From Rhodoglobus vestalii (GTDB lineage: Bacteria; Actinomycetota; Actinomycetes; Actinomycetales; Microbacteriaceae), in assembly GCF_006788895.1 (NCBI RefSeq), contig NZ_VFRA01000001.1:1302001-1366000 (forward strand): 64,000 nucleotides of DNA. The letters run 5' to 3'. Positions within the stretch are counted from its first letter, which is position 1. Each line of letters begins with the position of its first letter. A program made the position numbers and the translations under genes. Below are positions 1 to 9,410 of this stretch, piece by piece. The notes beneath the pieces are model-generated. The model saw only the letters and a list, made by a program, of their open reading frames with translations. It was not told the origin of the DNA and did not search any database.

Positions 1-326
1 AAATGCTCGAAGCACTCGCAGCGACCGGCTGGCACAACTACTCGCTCTTCCTGCGTGCCGACGGCATGCTGATCGGCTACGTCGAGTGCGATGATCTGGC
101 GGCAGCGCAGCGTGCGATGGCGAAGACTGAAGTGAACGCCCGCTGGCAAGCACTCATGGGCGATCACTTTGTGGACTTAGATGTTCCCCCCGATGAGGGC
201 TTCATTCCGCTGACAGAAGTCTTTAATCTTGCGGATCAGCTTGAGGTGAGCAGGCGACAGAAACCCACCGACCACAATCCCGACCTAACCACCGGTCAAA
301 ACTCCAGTAGAAAGCATGAACTCTAA
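1..326 (+). CDS. rhaM: L-rhamnose mutarotase, C-terminal part (5' truncated by window)
   Basis: The gene interconverts the alpha and beta anomers of L-rhamnose and feeds the isomerase encoded next. The reading frame is open to the window edge, so the N-terminus lies upstream. The visible methionine at base 3 is internal, because it falls where family members read P-E-M-L-E. The stretch with GWHNYSLFL, GYVE and RWQALMGDHF matches the RhaM ferredoxin-like fold. The C-terminus carries about 30 extra residues beyond the usual LTEVFNL end. The stop codon overlaps the rhaI start by one base, so the two are probably translationally coupled. Confidence 0.85.
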   Translation, partial: MLEALAATGWHNYSLFLRADGMLIGYVECDDLAAAQRAMAKTEVNARWQALMGDHFVDLDVPPDEGFIPLTEVFNLADQLEVSRRQKPTDHNPDLTTGQNSSRKHEL

Positions 327-1492
327 TGGCGCAATTCAGTGACATCACCTCCCGCCTCGAAGAACAAGCTATCGAGCTGCCCTCCTGGGCCTTTGGCAAT
401 TCCGGCACGCGCTTCAAAGTTTTTGGCACCCCCGGCACTCCCCGCACCCCCGAAGAAAAAATTGCGGATGCCGCCCAGGTGCACAAATACACGGCACTGT
501 CGCCGTCGGTGGCCCTCCACATCCCGTGGGACAAGGTCGAGGACTACAGCGCACTGCGTAGCTTTGCCAATGGGCACGGTGTCGAGCTCGGCACGGTCAA
601 CTCAAACACGTTCCAAGACGACGACTACAAGTTCGGTTCCCTCACCCACATGGACCCCACAATTCGCCGGAAGGCGATCGACCACCACCTTGAGTGCATT
701 GACATCATGGACCAGACCGGGTCACGTGACCTCAAGATTTGGCTTGCTGACGGCTCAAACTACCCCGGCCAGGCCGACCTGCGCGGTCGCCAGGATCGTC
801 TCGCCGAATCACTCCGGACGATTTATGAGCGTCTTGGTGACGAGCAGCGCATGGTGCTCGAATACAAATTCTTCGAGCCCGCTTTTTACCACATGGACGT
901 GCCCGACTGGGGAACCAGTTACGCCCAGGTAGCGGCCCTCGGCGAGCGCGCCCTCGTGTGTCTCGATACCGGCCACCACGCTCCCGGCACCAACATTGAG
1001 TTCATCGTGATGCAGTTGCTGCGTCTCGGCAAGCTCGGCTCCTTCGATTTCAACTCGCGCTTCTACGCCGACGATGACCTAATCGTTGGTGCAGCGGATC
1101 CGTTCCAACTGTTCCGCATCCTCTTCGAGGTTATTCGCGGGGGCGGTTACGGCACAGACAGCGGAGTCGCTTTCATGCTTGACCAGTGCCACAACGTTGA
1201 AGACAAGATTCCCGGCCAAATGCGTTCCGTGCTCAACGTGCAGGAGATGACCGCGCGTGCACTGCTCGTCGATACCGGGGCGCTGACGGTTGCACAGGAT
1301 GCCGGCGACGTTCTTGGTGCCAATGGGATTCTGATGGATGCCTTCTACACCGACGTACGCACAGACCTTGCCGCGTGGCGCGAATCGCGTGGGCTTCCCG
1401 CTGACCCGATGGCCGCGTATGCCGCTTCGGGCTACCAGCAGAAGATCGCAGAAGACCGGGTCGGTGGCGTGCAGGCCGGCTGGGGAGCGTAA
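326..1492 (+). CDS. rhaI: L-rhamnose isomerase (RhaI type)
   Basis: This enzyme converts L-rhamnose to L-rhamnulose in the cytosol and is a metal-dependent TIM-barrel protein. The 388-residue protein resembles the Pseudomonas/actinobacterial RhaI family rather than the E. coli RhaA family. Expected metal-ligand clusters are visible: E179 in LEYKFFEP, D214 and H217/H218 in CLDTGHH, and the aspartates of FDFNSRFYADDD (residues 240-251). It is somewhat shorter than the about 430-residue P. stutzeri enzyme. The ATG overlaps the rhaM stop, which fixes the start. The next gene is a LacI regulator 158 bp downstream. Confidence 0.92.
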   Translation: MAQFSDITSRLEEQAIELPSWAFGNSGTRFKVFGTPGTPRTPEEKIADAAQVHKYTALSPSVALHIPWDKVEDYSALRSFANGHGVELGTVNSNTFQDDDYKFGSLTHMDPTIRRKAIDHHLECIDIMDQTGSRDLKIWLADGSNYPGQADLRGRQDRLAESLRTIYERLGDEQRMVLEYKFFEPAFYHMDVPDWGTSYAQVAALGERALVCLDTGHHAPGTNIEFIVMQLLRLGKLGSFDFNSRFYADDDLIVGAADPFQLFRILFEVIRGGGYGTDSGVAFMLDQCHNVEDKIPGQMRSVLNVQEMTARALLVDTGALTVAQDAGDVLGANGILMDAFYTDVRTDLAAWRESRGLPADPMAAYAASGYQQKIAEDRVGGVQAGWGA

Positions 1493-1618
1493 GCCTCTGG
1501 GTACCGTCGCCAGGGCGACATCTTCCGCGCGGTTGTCGCTCTGCGGCGATGTGCTCTTGACCAATACTCGCTAACCGCCGCAGTAACACCGCGCGAGGTG
1601 TACGCTTACTTTGGGTTC

Positions 1619-1631
1619 GGTTCAATGAATC
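1619..1631. promoter_or_regulatory. putative operator GGTTCAATGAATC upstream of the LacI gene
   Basis: This is a 13-bp near-palindrome (GGTTCA-A-TGAATC) 19 bp before the LacI start codon. It matches 12 of 13 bases of GGTTCAATGAACC in the 10.65-10.87 kb promoter region. Sharing between two promoters of one locus suggests one regulator binds both. Binding itself is an inference. Confidence 0.5.
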
Positions 1632-1650
1632 AAAGGTAGCGGAAGGCGCA

Positions 1651-2667
1651 ATGGCGAATATTCGGGACGTAGCACGGCATGCTGGTGTGTCGGCGGGCAC
1701 CGTCAGCAACGTACTTAATCGCCCCAGCTACGTCAACGCCTCGACCCGCGAGAAGGTGCTGAGCTCAATCGAAAAGCTTGAGTTCGTTCCCGTCGCAAAT
1801 GCTCGACAGTATCGTACAGGGCGCGAACGAACACTCGGCTTCGCTCTCGCCGACATGGGCAACCCCTTCTTCGTTGACGTTGCACTCGGCGCAGAAGCTG
1901 CCGCGAAAGATTTTGGTGTCGGGGTCGTGATCGTGCATAACGGTGAGGACCCGTCACGCGAGCAGCAGAACCTTGACCTGCTGGTGCAACAGCGTGTTCA
2001 CGGCATCATGATTACGCCCGTCGACGAGCGAAACCCACGACTTGAAGAACTAATCCAACGCGGTGTACCAGTGGTCTATGTCGACCGCATCTCTGGCGAC
2101 CGACCATGCTGCTGGCTTGCCACCGACGACACGGCTGGAGGTCGACTCGCAGGTGAACACCTGCTTGAACTCGGGCACCGCCGAATCGCCTTTGTTGGGG
2201 GCGCATCAATTTCGCGTCAGGTCGACCACCGGTTCGAAGGCCTCCTCAATGCCGCGTCCGCAGCAGGATTTTCGGAGTCGAGCATCGAGCGAATCGATGC
2301 CCCCTCGTGGAAGTTTGACGAAGGCCGCAATGCGGGGCGAATCATCGCCGAGCGCCCGCGCGCAGAGCGTCCTACAGCAGTTTTCTGCGCCAACGACATG
2401 CTCGCACTTGGCGTGTTGCAAGAACTTGTTCTCGATGGGATCTCTGTACCCGGGGAGATATCGATCATCGGGTTTGATGACCTCGAATGGGCCGGGGCCT
2501 CTACGGTTCCCCTTACGACGGTGCGCCAACCTCGAAACGAACTTGGCCGCACTGCCGTACGAATGATTCTTGACGAAATTGAGCAGGGTACGGCGCACGT
2601 TCATGAGCACGTTATTTTCGAGCCCGAGCTGATTATCCGTGCATCAACCGGCCCGGCCGCGACCTAA
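1651..2667 (+). CDS. LacI-family transcriptional regulator
   Basis: This is a sugar-responsive repressor of 338 residues. An N-terminal LacI helix-turn-helix (residues about 2-22, NIRDVARHAGVSAGTVSNVL) is followed by a periplasmic-binding-protein-like effector domain containing FCANDMLALGVL and IGFDDLEWA. The ATG at 1651 follows a GGAAGG ribosome-binding site. It lies downstream of rhaI on the same strand and converges, with a 4-bp overlap, on the Gfo/Idh gene. A palindrome just upstream of the start resembles sites at the divergent promoter at 10.7 kb, so it may regulate itself and the sugar-import operon. The ligand is probably rhamnose or an intermediate, but the sequence does not prove this. 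Confidence 0.9.
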   Translation: MANIRDVARHAGVSAGTVSNVLNRPSYVNASTREKVLSSIEKLEFVPVANARQYRTGRERTLGFALADMGNPFFVDVALGAEAAAKDFGVGVVIVHNGEDPSREQQNLDLLVQQRVHGIMITPVDERNPRLEELIQRGVPVVYVDRISGDRPCCWLATDDTAGGRLAGEHLLELGHRRIAFVGGASISRQVDHRFEGLLNAASAAGFSESSIERIDAPSWKFDEGRNAGRIIAERPRAERPTAVFCANDMLALGVLQELVLDGISVPGEISIIGFDDLEWAGASTVPLTTVRQPRNELGRTAVRMILDEIEQGTAHVHEHVIFEPELIIRASTGPAAT

Positions 2668-3800
2668 GAGACCTCACACCACGAACGCAGCCGGTCAGAC
2701 TCTTCGATCGACTCAACTACTTTCTGCACCTCCCACGCCTCACGAAAGTCGGGAGATGAGGTTGTTCCCGCGGCGATCGCATCAATAAATTTCTTTACTT
2801 CGAAGATTTTGAGCTCGTGCAACCCAATATTGATGCCCGACATTGGCCAAAGTGCCCCGTAAAGACCATGCTGCGGTCCCAGCTCTATGGTTCGAAATCC
2901 GTGGGTATCGAGGGCATCCGACGCCAACGACACCTCAAGCTTGTGGCTGTCTTGTTGGCTAAACCGGATAGCGCCGCGAGTGCCTGTCAATGTAAAGGAC
3001 ACTTCGAATGCACGCCCGACTGAGACCCGGCTGGCCTGCATCGATCCAATTGTTCCATTGGAAAACTCGAGCAGCGTCAGCGAGTAGTCATCGTTATCAA
3101 CCGAATGGCGGATGCCGTGTGCATCCGTTCGCTCAGTTACGACAGTCTTTGTGAGACCGCTCACTCGTCCGATACCGCCAACGAGGTGGTGCGCGATAGA
3201 AATCATGTGGGAACCGAGGTCGCCGAGCGCTCCCCCGCCTGCGCGCGCACGATCCGTGCGCCAGGTATAGGGGACCTCGGGGTCGATCATGGTGTCTGCG
3301 CTAAAGAATCCTGTGAAAGAGATAAGTTCGCCCAGCTCACCGGCGTCAATAAGTTGACGGGCCAAAACGATTCCTGGGTTTTGCAAATAGGTGAATCCCA
3401 CCTGTGTGGAGATTCCCGCAGCTTCAGCAGCTTCCGTCATGGCGCGCGCACCCGCCGCCGTGAGCGCGAGCGGCTTCTCACACCACACATGCTTTCCCGC
3501 TCGTGCGGCAGCGATAGCTACTTCTTCATGGAATGCGTTGGGTGTCACTATGTTGATTACATCAATCTCGGGGTCATTCACGACGTCCTGCCATGACTCA
3601 GATGCCCGCTCGAAGCCGTACTGCTGAGCCGCCGCACGCGCGCGATCAAGAGTGGGATGCACGAGAGTTACGAGCCGGGGTTCAAGCGGCAGATCTCCGA
3701 ATACTGCGCGCACGTTTCGCCACGCCATCGAATGCTCTTTAGCCATCAGGCCATCGCCAATAAGGCCAATGCCAATTGTTTTTGCCGTTGTATCGACCAT
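2664..3800 (-). CDS. Gfo/Idh/MocA-family NAD(P)-dependent sugar dehydrogenase
   Basis: The 378-residue protein has an N-terminal Rossmann fold (IGIGLIGDGLMAKEH near residue 10) and the family EKP signature (CEKPLALTAAGA near residue 108), followed by the alpha/beta substrate domain. Family members oxidise or reduce sugars, inositols or amino sugars. The start follows a GGAGGAGAAAGG-type site. It is the last gene of the minus-strand transporter operon, 79 bp after the binding protein and separated from it by a strong hairpin. The exact substrate is unknown. The operon context suggests a sugar derivative imported by the ABC system. Confidence 0.85.
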   Translation of the reverse strand: MVDTTAKTIGIGLIGDGLMAKEHSMAWRNVRAVFGDLPLEPRLVTLVHPTLDRARAAAQQYGFERASESWQDVVNDPEIDVINIVTPNAFHEEVAIAAARAGKHVWCEKPLALTAAGARAMTEAAEAAGISTQVGFTYLQNPGIVLARQLIDAGELGELISFTGFFSADTMIDPEVPYTWRTDRARAGGGALGDLGSHMISIAHHLVGGIGRVSGLTKTVVTERTDAHGIRHSVDNDDYSLTLLEFSNGTIGSMQASRVSVGRAFEVSFTLTGTRGAIRFSQQDSHKLEVSLASDALDTHGFRTIELGPQHGLYGALWPMSGINIGLHELKIFEVKKFIDAIAAGTTSSPDFREAWEVQKVVESIEESDRLRSWCEVS

Positions 3801-3828
3801 TGCTAGCCCTTTCTCCTCCGTTAAGAAC

Positions 3829-3858
3829 GTGGGGCCACGCTATTGAGCGTGGCCCCAC
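3829..3858 (-). terminator. strong intergenic hairpin after the sugar-binding protein gene
   Basis: A perfect 13-bp stem (GTGGGGCCACGCT and its complement) with an ATTG loop lies between the binding-protein gene and the downstream dehydrogenase. There is no clear T-tract. It is probably a partial terminator or a 3'-end mRNA stabiliser of the kind that raises binding-protein expression over the downstream gene. Confidence 0.6.
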
Positions 3859-3879
3859 CATTACTGAATTTGTCTCGAA

Positions 3880-4860
3880 CTACATTGCAGGTTCGAGGGT
3901 ATCGACGTTGGAGCTGTCAACAACCGTGTTCTCCAGAGGAACCATTTCGGGCACCGTCTCACCCTTCATCACAGCGATGAGCGTCTCAATGGCGAGCTCG
4001 CCATTGCGGAAAGGAGGCTGCAGGATGGTGCTGAACTGCTTCCCTTCGCGGATGTTGTCGAAAGCGCCAGCCTCACCATTGATGCCCACAACAACGGGCA
4101 CAAAACCGAGCCCGCTCTCTTCGAGCGCCTGGAGGAAGCCCTTCGCCATGGTGTCATCCTGAGCGTAGACACCCTTGATGTCAGCACCGAACTTCGTGAT
4201 CAAGTCGCGCGATGCCACGAGGGCCTTCTGCTGGTCAAAGTCCGCGTTCACTGTGGCCAAGATCTCGAGGCCCGAGTTGAGATTCTCGAGCTCATCAAGG
4301 AATCCGCCGCTTCGCGCGATCTCAGTTCCGTTGCCAGCCTGGCCTGCGATCACAACGATGCCGCCCGTGCTTTCCAGCGCTTTATCGAGCTGCTGAGCGC
4401 TGATCTTGCCCTGGTCATACTTGTCAGCTCCGGCAAACGAGGCGATCAGTTTCATCGACTCTTCACCTGCACGAGTGTCAATGGCGACGACGGGAATGCC
4501 TGCCTGCTCGGCCTTCAGCAGACCGGGAAGGTAACTGTTCTCGTCAGCGGGCCACAGTAGAATTCCGTCTACCCCCCGCGAGACACAGGAGTTGAGTTGC
4601 TCAGCGCCAACCTGGGCGGAGAACTCCTCACTGACGATCGTGAGTTCAACCCCGGCTGCATCAGCAGCAGCCTGAGCGCCCTCGTTGGCAGGGGTGACGT
4701 AGGGGTGCGAGTTGGCGAGAGTTACGTAGCAGATGCTCTTGCCCTCAACACCATCCGAGTCACCGGATGCGGTACCTGAGTCGGTGCTAGCGCAGCCCGC
4801 AACTGCGAACAAGACAGCGGCAGCAGCCGACGCAACGAACATTTTTCGACGTGCAATCAT
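3880..4860 (-). CDS. sugar ABC transporter substrate-binding lipoprotein
   Basis: This is the extracytoplasmic receptor of the carbohydrate importer. The 326-residue protein begins with a lipoprotein signal peptide ending in AVAGC, with the lipidated cysteine at C23, and continues as a RbsB-like two-lobed domain (Peripla_BP_4 type). Recognisable segments include SRGVDGILLWPAD, VVAIDTRAG and the YAQDDTMAKG hinge region. The ATG overlaps the stop of the upstream permease by 4 bp. The ligand is not readable; the rhamnose genes on both sides make L-rhamnose or a related 6-deoxy sugar the best guess. Confidence 0.9.
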   Translation of the reverse strand: MIARRKMFVASAAAAVLFAVAGCASTDSGTASGDSDGVEGKSICYVTLANSHPYVTPANEGAQAAADAAGVELTIVSEEFSAQVGAEQLNSCVSRGVDGILLWPADENSYLPGLLKAEQAGIPVVAIDTRAGEESMKLIASFAGADKYDQGKISAQQLDKALESTGGIVVIAGQAGNGTEIARSGGFLDELENLNSGLEILATVNADFDQQKALVASRDLITKFGADIKGVYAQDDTMAKGFLQALEESGLGFVPVVVGINGEAGAFDNIREGKQFSTILQPPFRNGELAIETLIAVMKGETVPEMVPLENTVVDSSNVDTLEPAM

Positions 4861-5879
4861 GCGTTCCTCCTAGGGTGTGGTGAGTTTCTTGGTGCAACCC
4901 TCACGCTTCTTCGCGCGCGGGAAGTTGTGCCGGAATTTCCGGAAACGATGCGGTCGAGACTGATCAACAGAATCAGGAGAAGACCGGTGTAGATCGCTTG
5001 CGTATACGACGGAACTCCGTTGTACTCAAGCGCGGTAGTCAGAGCGCCCAATGCGAGGACACCGCCCAGTGTTGCGAGGGAGGAACCTCGACCACCCTCA
5101 AGGCGGGTACCTCCAATAACCACCGCGGTAATTGCCGGAATGAGCATGACCGCGCCAGCAACTGGTGATCCTGCCGCCGTGCTCAGGGACTGCATCATCC
5201 CGGCTACGCCAGCGAAAAAGCCTGAAAGGACAAACGATGCCGCAATGTAGCCGTTGGAATTGATTCCGCTGGAGGTAGCAGCACTCGCGTCACTACCGAC
5301 CGCGTATAGGTTTCGCCCTGTGGGGGTGAGTTTGAGCCACACGAACATGAGTACAGCAGCGATCAGAAAGATCGCCGAGCGTGGCGTGAGGATGACTAAA
5401 AAGTCAGCGGTCAGCGGAAGCCCGAAGATCGGGTCTTCCGAGCTCAGAGGGTAGGAATTTGTTAGCAATAGCGCAAGTGACGCAAAGATTAACAGCGTTG
5501 CCAACGTGGCCACGAGCGAGTTGATCTTGAAGACAACAACCATCAGAGCGTTAATCGCGCCGATCAGCACGCCCACAAGAACACCGACACCGGCAGCGGG
5601 GAGGTTGCCGATGAATGGCTGCAGGAAGATCGTTGTAATACCCGCCATGGACATCATCGATCCAATAGACAGATCGATTTGTCCAGCGATCAAGACCGGG
5701 GTTAGGCCGAGAGCCAAGAAGCCGACAACCGTTGCGCGATCGATCACCGACTGGAGCGTATCCATCGTGAGAAAGTCATCAACGCTCACGCCGCCGAAAA
5801 TGGCGACCGCGAGCAGCATAACCAGAAGTCGGTACTGAACCGCGCGAGTGCCGATCAGTGCGATGTCGAAGTGCTTCAT
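4857..5879 (-). CDS. sugar ABC transporter permease (RbsC/BPD_transp_2 family)
   Basis: This is an integral membrane subunit of the importer, 340 residues with about nine hydrophobic segments. It has the family pattern LALGLTPVLIAGQIDLSIG in the first third and AVVIGGTRLEGGRGS, the coupling-region glycine cluster, near the C-terminus. A basic tail of about 25 residues is predicted to be cytosolic. Start and stop overlap the neighbouring genes by 4 bp, showing tight translational coupling. It probably pairs with the next permease as a heterodimer. Confidence 0.9.
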   Translation of the reverse strand: MKHFDIALIGTRAVQYRLLVMLLAVAIFGGVSVDDFLTMDTLQSVIDRATVVGFLALGLTPVLIAGQIDLSIGSMMSMAGITTIFLQPFIGNLPAAGVGVLVGVLIGAINALMVVVFKINSLVATLATLLIFASLALLLTNSYPLSSEDPIFGLPLTADFLVILTPRSAIFLIAAVLMFVWLKLTPTGRNLYAVGSDASAATSSGINSNGYIAASFVLSGFFAGVAGMMQSLSTAAGSPVAGAVMLIPAITAVVIGGTRLEGGRGSSLATLGGVLALGALTTALEYNGVPSYTQAIYTGLLLILLISLDRIVSGNSGTTSRARRSVRVAPRNSPHPRRNA

Positions 5880-6859
5880 TGCCTGCCTGCCTTCCGTCGG
5901 AAGTACGCATCGACGCCGACAGCCGCCAGAACGATCGCGCCAGTGATGAGCCCGGTTGCTTGGCTCGGAAACCCAAGCAAGATGATCAAGTTGCCGATAA
6001 GAGCCGTGATGAGCACCCCACCAACAGTGCGCAGCACACTTCCGTTGCCACCAAACACACTGGTGCCACCGATGACCACCGCCGTGATCGCGACAAACTC
6101 ATACCCGGTACCGATGATTGGCCGTGCTTGACCGTTGCTGAGCGCCAATAACACCCCACACAGCCCCGCGAGAAAACCGGTCATTGCAAATGCCGCGGCT
6201 TTAGTGAAGCGCACCGGAACAGCACTCGCCTGTGCTGCCCGGTAGTTGCCGCCAACCGCGAGGTTCCACCGACCAAAAGCAGTTCTGGCCAGCAGTGGAT
6301 GCAGAATTAGAGCGACAAATACGAACACCCAGATGAGAACGGGGATTCCCAAGATACTGCTCTTCACAAAATTAGCGAGTTCGTTGGGCTGTGAGTAAAC
6401 AATGCCGCCACCCACCAGGAGTTGGCTAAGGCCGAGCAGAACAGAGCCCGTGCCAAGCGTGGCGATGATCGGATTGATCCGAAGGTAGCCAATCAACACG
6501 CCGTTGACTGCGCCCCCGAGAGTAGCCACCAATAAGCCAAGCGCTGCAGCTGCGCCAATGCCCACTGCATCCTGAGCACCCAAAGTAACGAGTGCGCCCA
6601 TGGCTACGTTCGCCGGCACAGAAAGATCGGCAAGACCTCCCGAGACCATCACAAAGGTCATGCCCAAAGCCACAAGCCCGACTGCCGAGTTGGCATTGAG
6701 CACGTTCGTCAGGTTATTGACCGTCAAGAATGACGGCGATGCAATCGATCCGATTACGACAAGTGCCACAATCGCGATGGGGATACTAAGAGTGCTGAAA
6801 AGCGCTCCCGGGGTTGTGCTTTTATCTAGATCGCGTGCTGGTGCGACAAGCTGATTCAC
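5876..6859 (-). CDS. sugar ABC transporter permease (RbsC/BPD_transp_2 family), second subunit
   Basis: This 327-residue membrane protein is paralogous to the adjacent permease. It carries VGLVALGMTFVMVSGGLADLS and the AVVIGGTSVFGGNGS coupling motif, with about nine transmembrane segments. The ATG overlaps the ATPase stop and its own stop overlaps the next permease start (ATGA junctions). Two different permeases with one two-domain ATPase is the standard arrangement for ribose/rhamnose-type (CUT2) importers. Confidence 0.9.
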   Translation of the reverse strand: MNQLVAPARDLDKSTTPGALFSTLSIPIAIVALVVIGSIASPSFLTVNNLTNVLNANSAVGLVALGMTFVMVSGGLADLSVPANVAMGALVTLGAQDAVGIGAAAALGLLVATLGGAVNGVLIGYLRINPIIATLGTGSVLLGLSQLLVGGGIVYSQPNELANFVKSSILGIPVLIWVFVFVALILHPLLARTAFGRWNLAVGGNYRAAQASAVPVRFTKAAAFAMTGFLAGLCGVLLALSNGQARPIIGTGYEFVAITAVVIGGTSVFGGNGSVLRTVGGVLITALIGNLIILLGFPSQATGLITGAIVLAAVGVDAYFRRKAGRQ

Positions 6860-8367
6860 GCGGCCACCTCCTGACCTGTTGCCGCACGCATGACCGACTC
6901 TTCCGTGGCGTCCGCACGGGAAATCTCCGCGGCGACAATGCCTTCATGCAGCACAAAAATCCGATCGCACACGGCAAGCAGTTCGGGGAGCTCGGAACTA
7001 ATCATGAGAACACCACCGCCGGCCTGGGCGAATTCGCCGATGATGTGGTGGATGTCAGCTTTCGCTCCCACGTCGACGCCGCGCGTGGGTTCGTCCAGGA
7101 TGAGCAACGACGGCTTCGACAGCAGCCACTTGCCTAAGACAACTTTCTGCTGGTTTCCGCCGCTGAAAACATTGAGGGGGCGTTCGACCTGAGGCGGGTT
7201 TACCTTCAGCCGATCGGCCATCTCGGTCACAATCTTTCGCTCTCTGCCCAAGAAGATCAGAAGAGCGTTAGTGATTCGCGTAATCACCGGCAGCGTGAAA
7301 TTTTCTCGAACCGAGAGCCCGGGAATGATCCCCTGACCTTTACGATCTTCGGGAACAAGGGCGATTCCAGCGGCGACGCCCTGACGAGGTGAACGAATCT
7401 TCACCGTCTCGCCGCTGAGCGTGATCGTTCCTTGCTCAAGGCGATCAAGACCAAACAGCGCACGTGCGATCTCTGTGCGTCCAGAACCGACGAGACCCGC
7501 GAGCCCTACAATTTCGTGCGCACGAACATCCAGCGTCACATTGTCGAACTGACCTTCTCGCGATGCACCCTCGATAGAAAGGACCTGTTGCCCGAGCTCA
7601 AGATCCAACTTGGGGAACATCTCGCTGAGGTCGCGCCCCACCATCAGGCGAACCATTTCGTCCGGGGTGATGCCAAGCACATCGCGGGTCTCGACATGGC
7701 GGCCATCACGGAGCACGGTAACGCGGTCACCAATTTCCATCACCTCTCGAAGACGGTGACTGATGTAAATGATTGCTATTCCACGATCACGCATTGTCGT
7801 GATCACTTTGAAGAGCACGCGCGTTTCTTTGTCACCGAGCGAGGATGTGGGCTCGTCGAACACCACAACGTTGGGTTCACGGGCAACCACTTTCGCGATC
7901 TCAACCAACTGTTGCTGACTGATTGACAGGTCGCCGAGCCGGGTTCCTGGATCGATGTCGGTATCGAGCTCGCGAAGCACCGCTGAGGCCTTCGCGTTCA
8001 TCGCCCGATAATCAACGAAAGGTCCCCGCTTGGGCATGGCCCCAAGACTGATGTTCTCGGCAACCGTGAGATCTGGGACGAGATTCAATTCTTGGTAGAT
8101 CATCCCGATGCCACGGGTGCGAGCTTCGCGGGGGTTCCAGTGGCTGGCGTTGCGCCCTCCCACCTCAATTTCACCGCTGTCGGGCTGGTAAAAACCGGCA
8201 AGAATCTTCATCAGCGTGGATTTGCCCGCGCCATTCTCGCCAACGATTGCATGCACTTCTCCCTCGTTGATCTCTAGATCAACGTCTTGGAGTGCCATAA
8301 CACCGGGAAATGACTTGGTAATTCCGGTCATCCTTAGAGCGACTTCGTGAGTCGTGCCGACTGTCAT
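6856..8367 (-). CDS. sugar ABC transporter ATP-binding protein (RbsA/MglA-like, two ATPase domains)
   Basis: The protein energises the CUT2-type importer. It has 503 residues in two tandem nucleotide-binding domains. The first has a canonical Walker A (GENGAGKST, residues 43-51), the ISQQQLVEIAKVV signature and DEPTSSLG. The second has the family's degenerate Walker A (GLVGSGRTE), signature SGGNQQKVVLGKWL and DEPTRGVDVG. The single gene supplying both domains is typical of RbsA. Start and stop overlap both neighbours by 4 bp. Confidence 0.93.
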   Translation of the reverse strand: MTVGTTHEVALRMTGITKSFPGVMALQDVDLEINEGEVHAIVGENGAGKSTLMKILAGFYQPDSGEIEVGGRNASHWNPREARTRGIGMIYQELNLVPDLTVAENISLGAMPKRGPFVDYRAMNAKASAVLRELDTDIDPGTRLGDLSISQQQLVEIAKVVAREPNVVVFDEPTSSLGDKETRVLFKVITTMRDRGIAIIYISHRLREVMEIGDRVTVLRDGRHVETRDVLGITPDEMVRLMVGRDLSEMFPKLDLELGQQVLSIEGASREGQFDNVTLDVRAHEIVGLAGLVGSGRTEIARALFGLDRLEQGTITLSGETVKIRSPRQGVAAGIALVPEDRKGQGIIPGLSVRENFTLPVITRITNALLIFLGRERKIVTEMADRLKVNPPQVERPLNVFSGGNQQKVVLGKWLLSKPSLLILDEPTRGVDVGAKADIHHIIGEFAQAGGGVLMISSELPELLAVCDRIFVLHEGIVAAEISRADATEESVMRAATGQEVAA

Positions 8368-9410
8368 GCTGAACTCCCTTCGTCGCGACCGCTATCGGAT
8401 CCCGCGGTCCGCTCAAGGGTGAACCGCACGCTGTATCGAACGCTTTCCCCAGCGGGAATGGTCGGCAGTTCTCCCGCAGCTCTAGCTGCGCTGCGCCCGA
8501 ATACGTTGGGGCTGTTAGCGGGCTCGATGCCGAGTGCGTAGTTCCCCTGCCCGACCATCTTCCACTGATAGAGCCAGGGGAGTTCATCGCCCGCAAACTC
8601 GAGGCTCAGCTCCAACCCCAGTTCAGGATTTGTTACCCGAATCCGAGCCGGCAACTGACGGTCAAGCGTGTGCCTAAATACCTGTTCTTTGAACCCTGCA
8701 GTCGGTACGTCGCCTAAATTCCACGACTCGATCCCGATCTCAGCGATCTCGTCTCTCGCCACCGTGAGGATGGCGGGAATGTCGACAAGCGTCGACTCGG
8801 AGAGCAGTGGCCAGCCGACGTTGATGTGGTAGAGAATCATGTGCGGCTGCTCATCGAAAGACTCGTTGGTGACGGTGTCTTCGAGCAAGAACGAGTTCGA
8901 ACCGACTTCTGTAGATATTCTGCGACGGAGGACAAAGTTCTCGCCGAACACCGCAGCCTGACGTGTCACCGCCTCGACAACGACCTCGCGATCAGTTGCC
9001 TCAGCCCGCACGACGCGGGACTTTTGTGCACCAATTCTGCCGTGCAACCCGAAAGCCTCGCCCTCGTCCTCGTTCGCTGGCCCAAAATTATCTAGGCCGC
9101 AGGTCGCGAGCAGGCCGCCTCCAAATGTACGAAGCCACCTGGCGCCCTCAGGCTCATAGAGCTCAGGGGCGGTAATTTCGGTAGGCGAAATCCATGCAAT
9201 CGGGATTCCCTCGAATGTTAGCTGTCCGATGTCGAGTGCCCGGTCGGGATGCAGCTCAAGCTCGATTCCCCCACCGTTCACAACGCGCAGGCGACGTGAA
9301 CCCCGTGCTGGTCCTTCAGCCTCAATAAAGCTGTCGAGTCTGACGACCTGAGACAGCGAGCCAACTCGCTGTCTCAGAGCTCCGCCTCTAAGGCCAAACA
9401 CGCTAGACAT
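8364..9410 (-). CDS. DUF4432 family protein (aldose-1-epimerase-like)
   Basis: The 348-residue cytosolic protein resembles DUF4432 proteins, which adopt the galactose-mutarotase beta-sandwich fold. Typical segments are HPDRALDIGQLTFEGIPIAWISPTE, the GGLLATCGLDNFG motif and FGLHGRIG. It may interconvert sugar anomers or epimers, but no reaction can be assigned from sequence alone. Its start overlaps the upstream isomerase-like gene by 8 bp and its stop overlaps the ATPase gene by 4 bp. It is therefore co-translated with the transporter. Confidence 0.8.
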   Translation of the reverse strand: MSSVFGLRGGALRQRVGSLSQVVRLDSFIEAEGPARGSRRLRVVNGGGIELELHPDRALDIGQLTFEGIPIAWISPTEITAPELYEPEGARWLRTFGGGLLATCGLDNFGPANEDEGEAFGLHGRIGAQKSRVVRAEATDREVVVEAVTRQAAVFGENFVLRRRISTEVGSNSFLLEDTVTNESFDEQPHMILYHINVGWPLLSESTLVDIPAILTVARDEIAEIGIESWNLGDVPTAGFKEQVFRHTLDRQLPARIRVTNPELGLELSLEFAGDELPWLYQWKMVGQGNYALGIEPANSPNVFGRSAARAAGELPTIPAGESVRYSVRFTLERTAGSDSGRDEGSSA

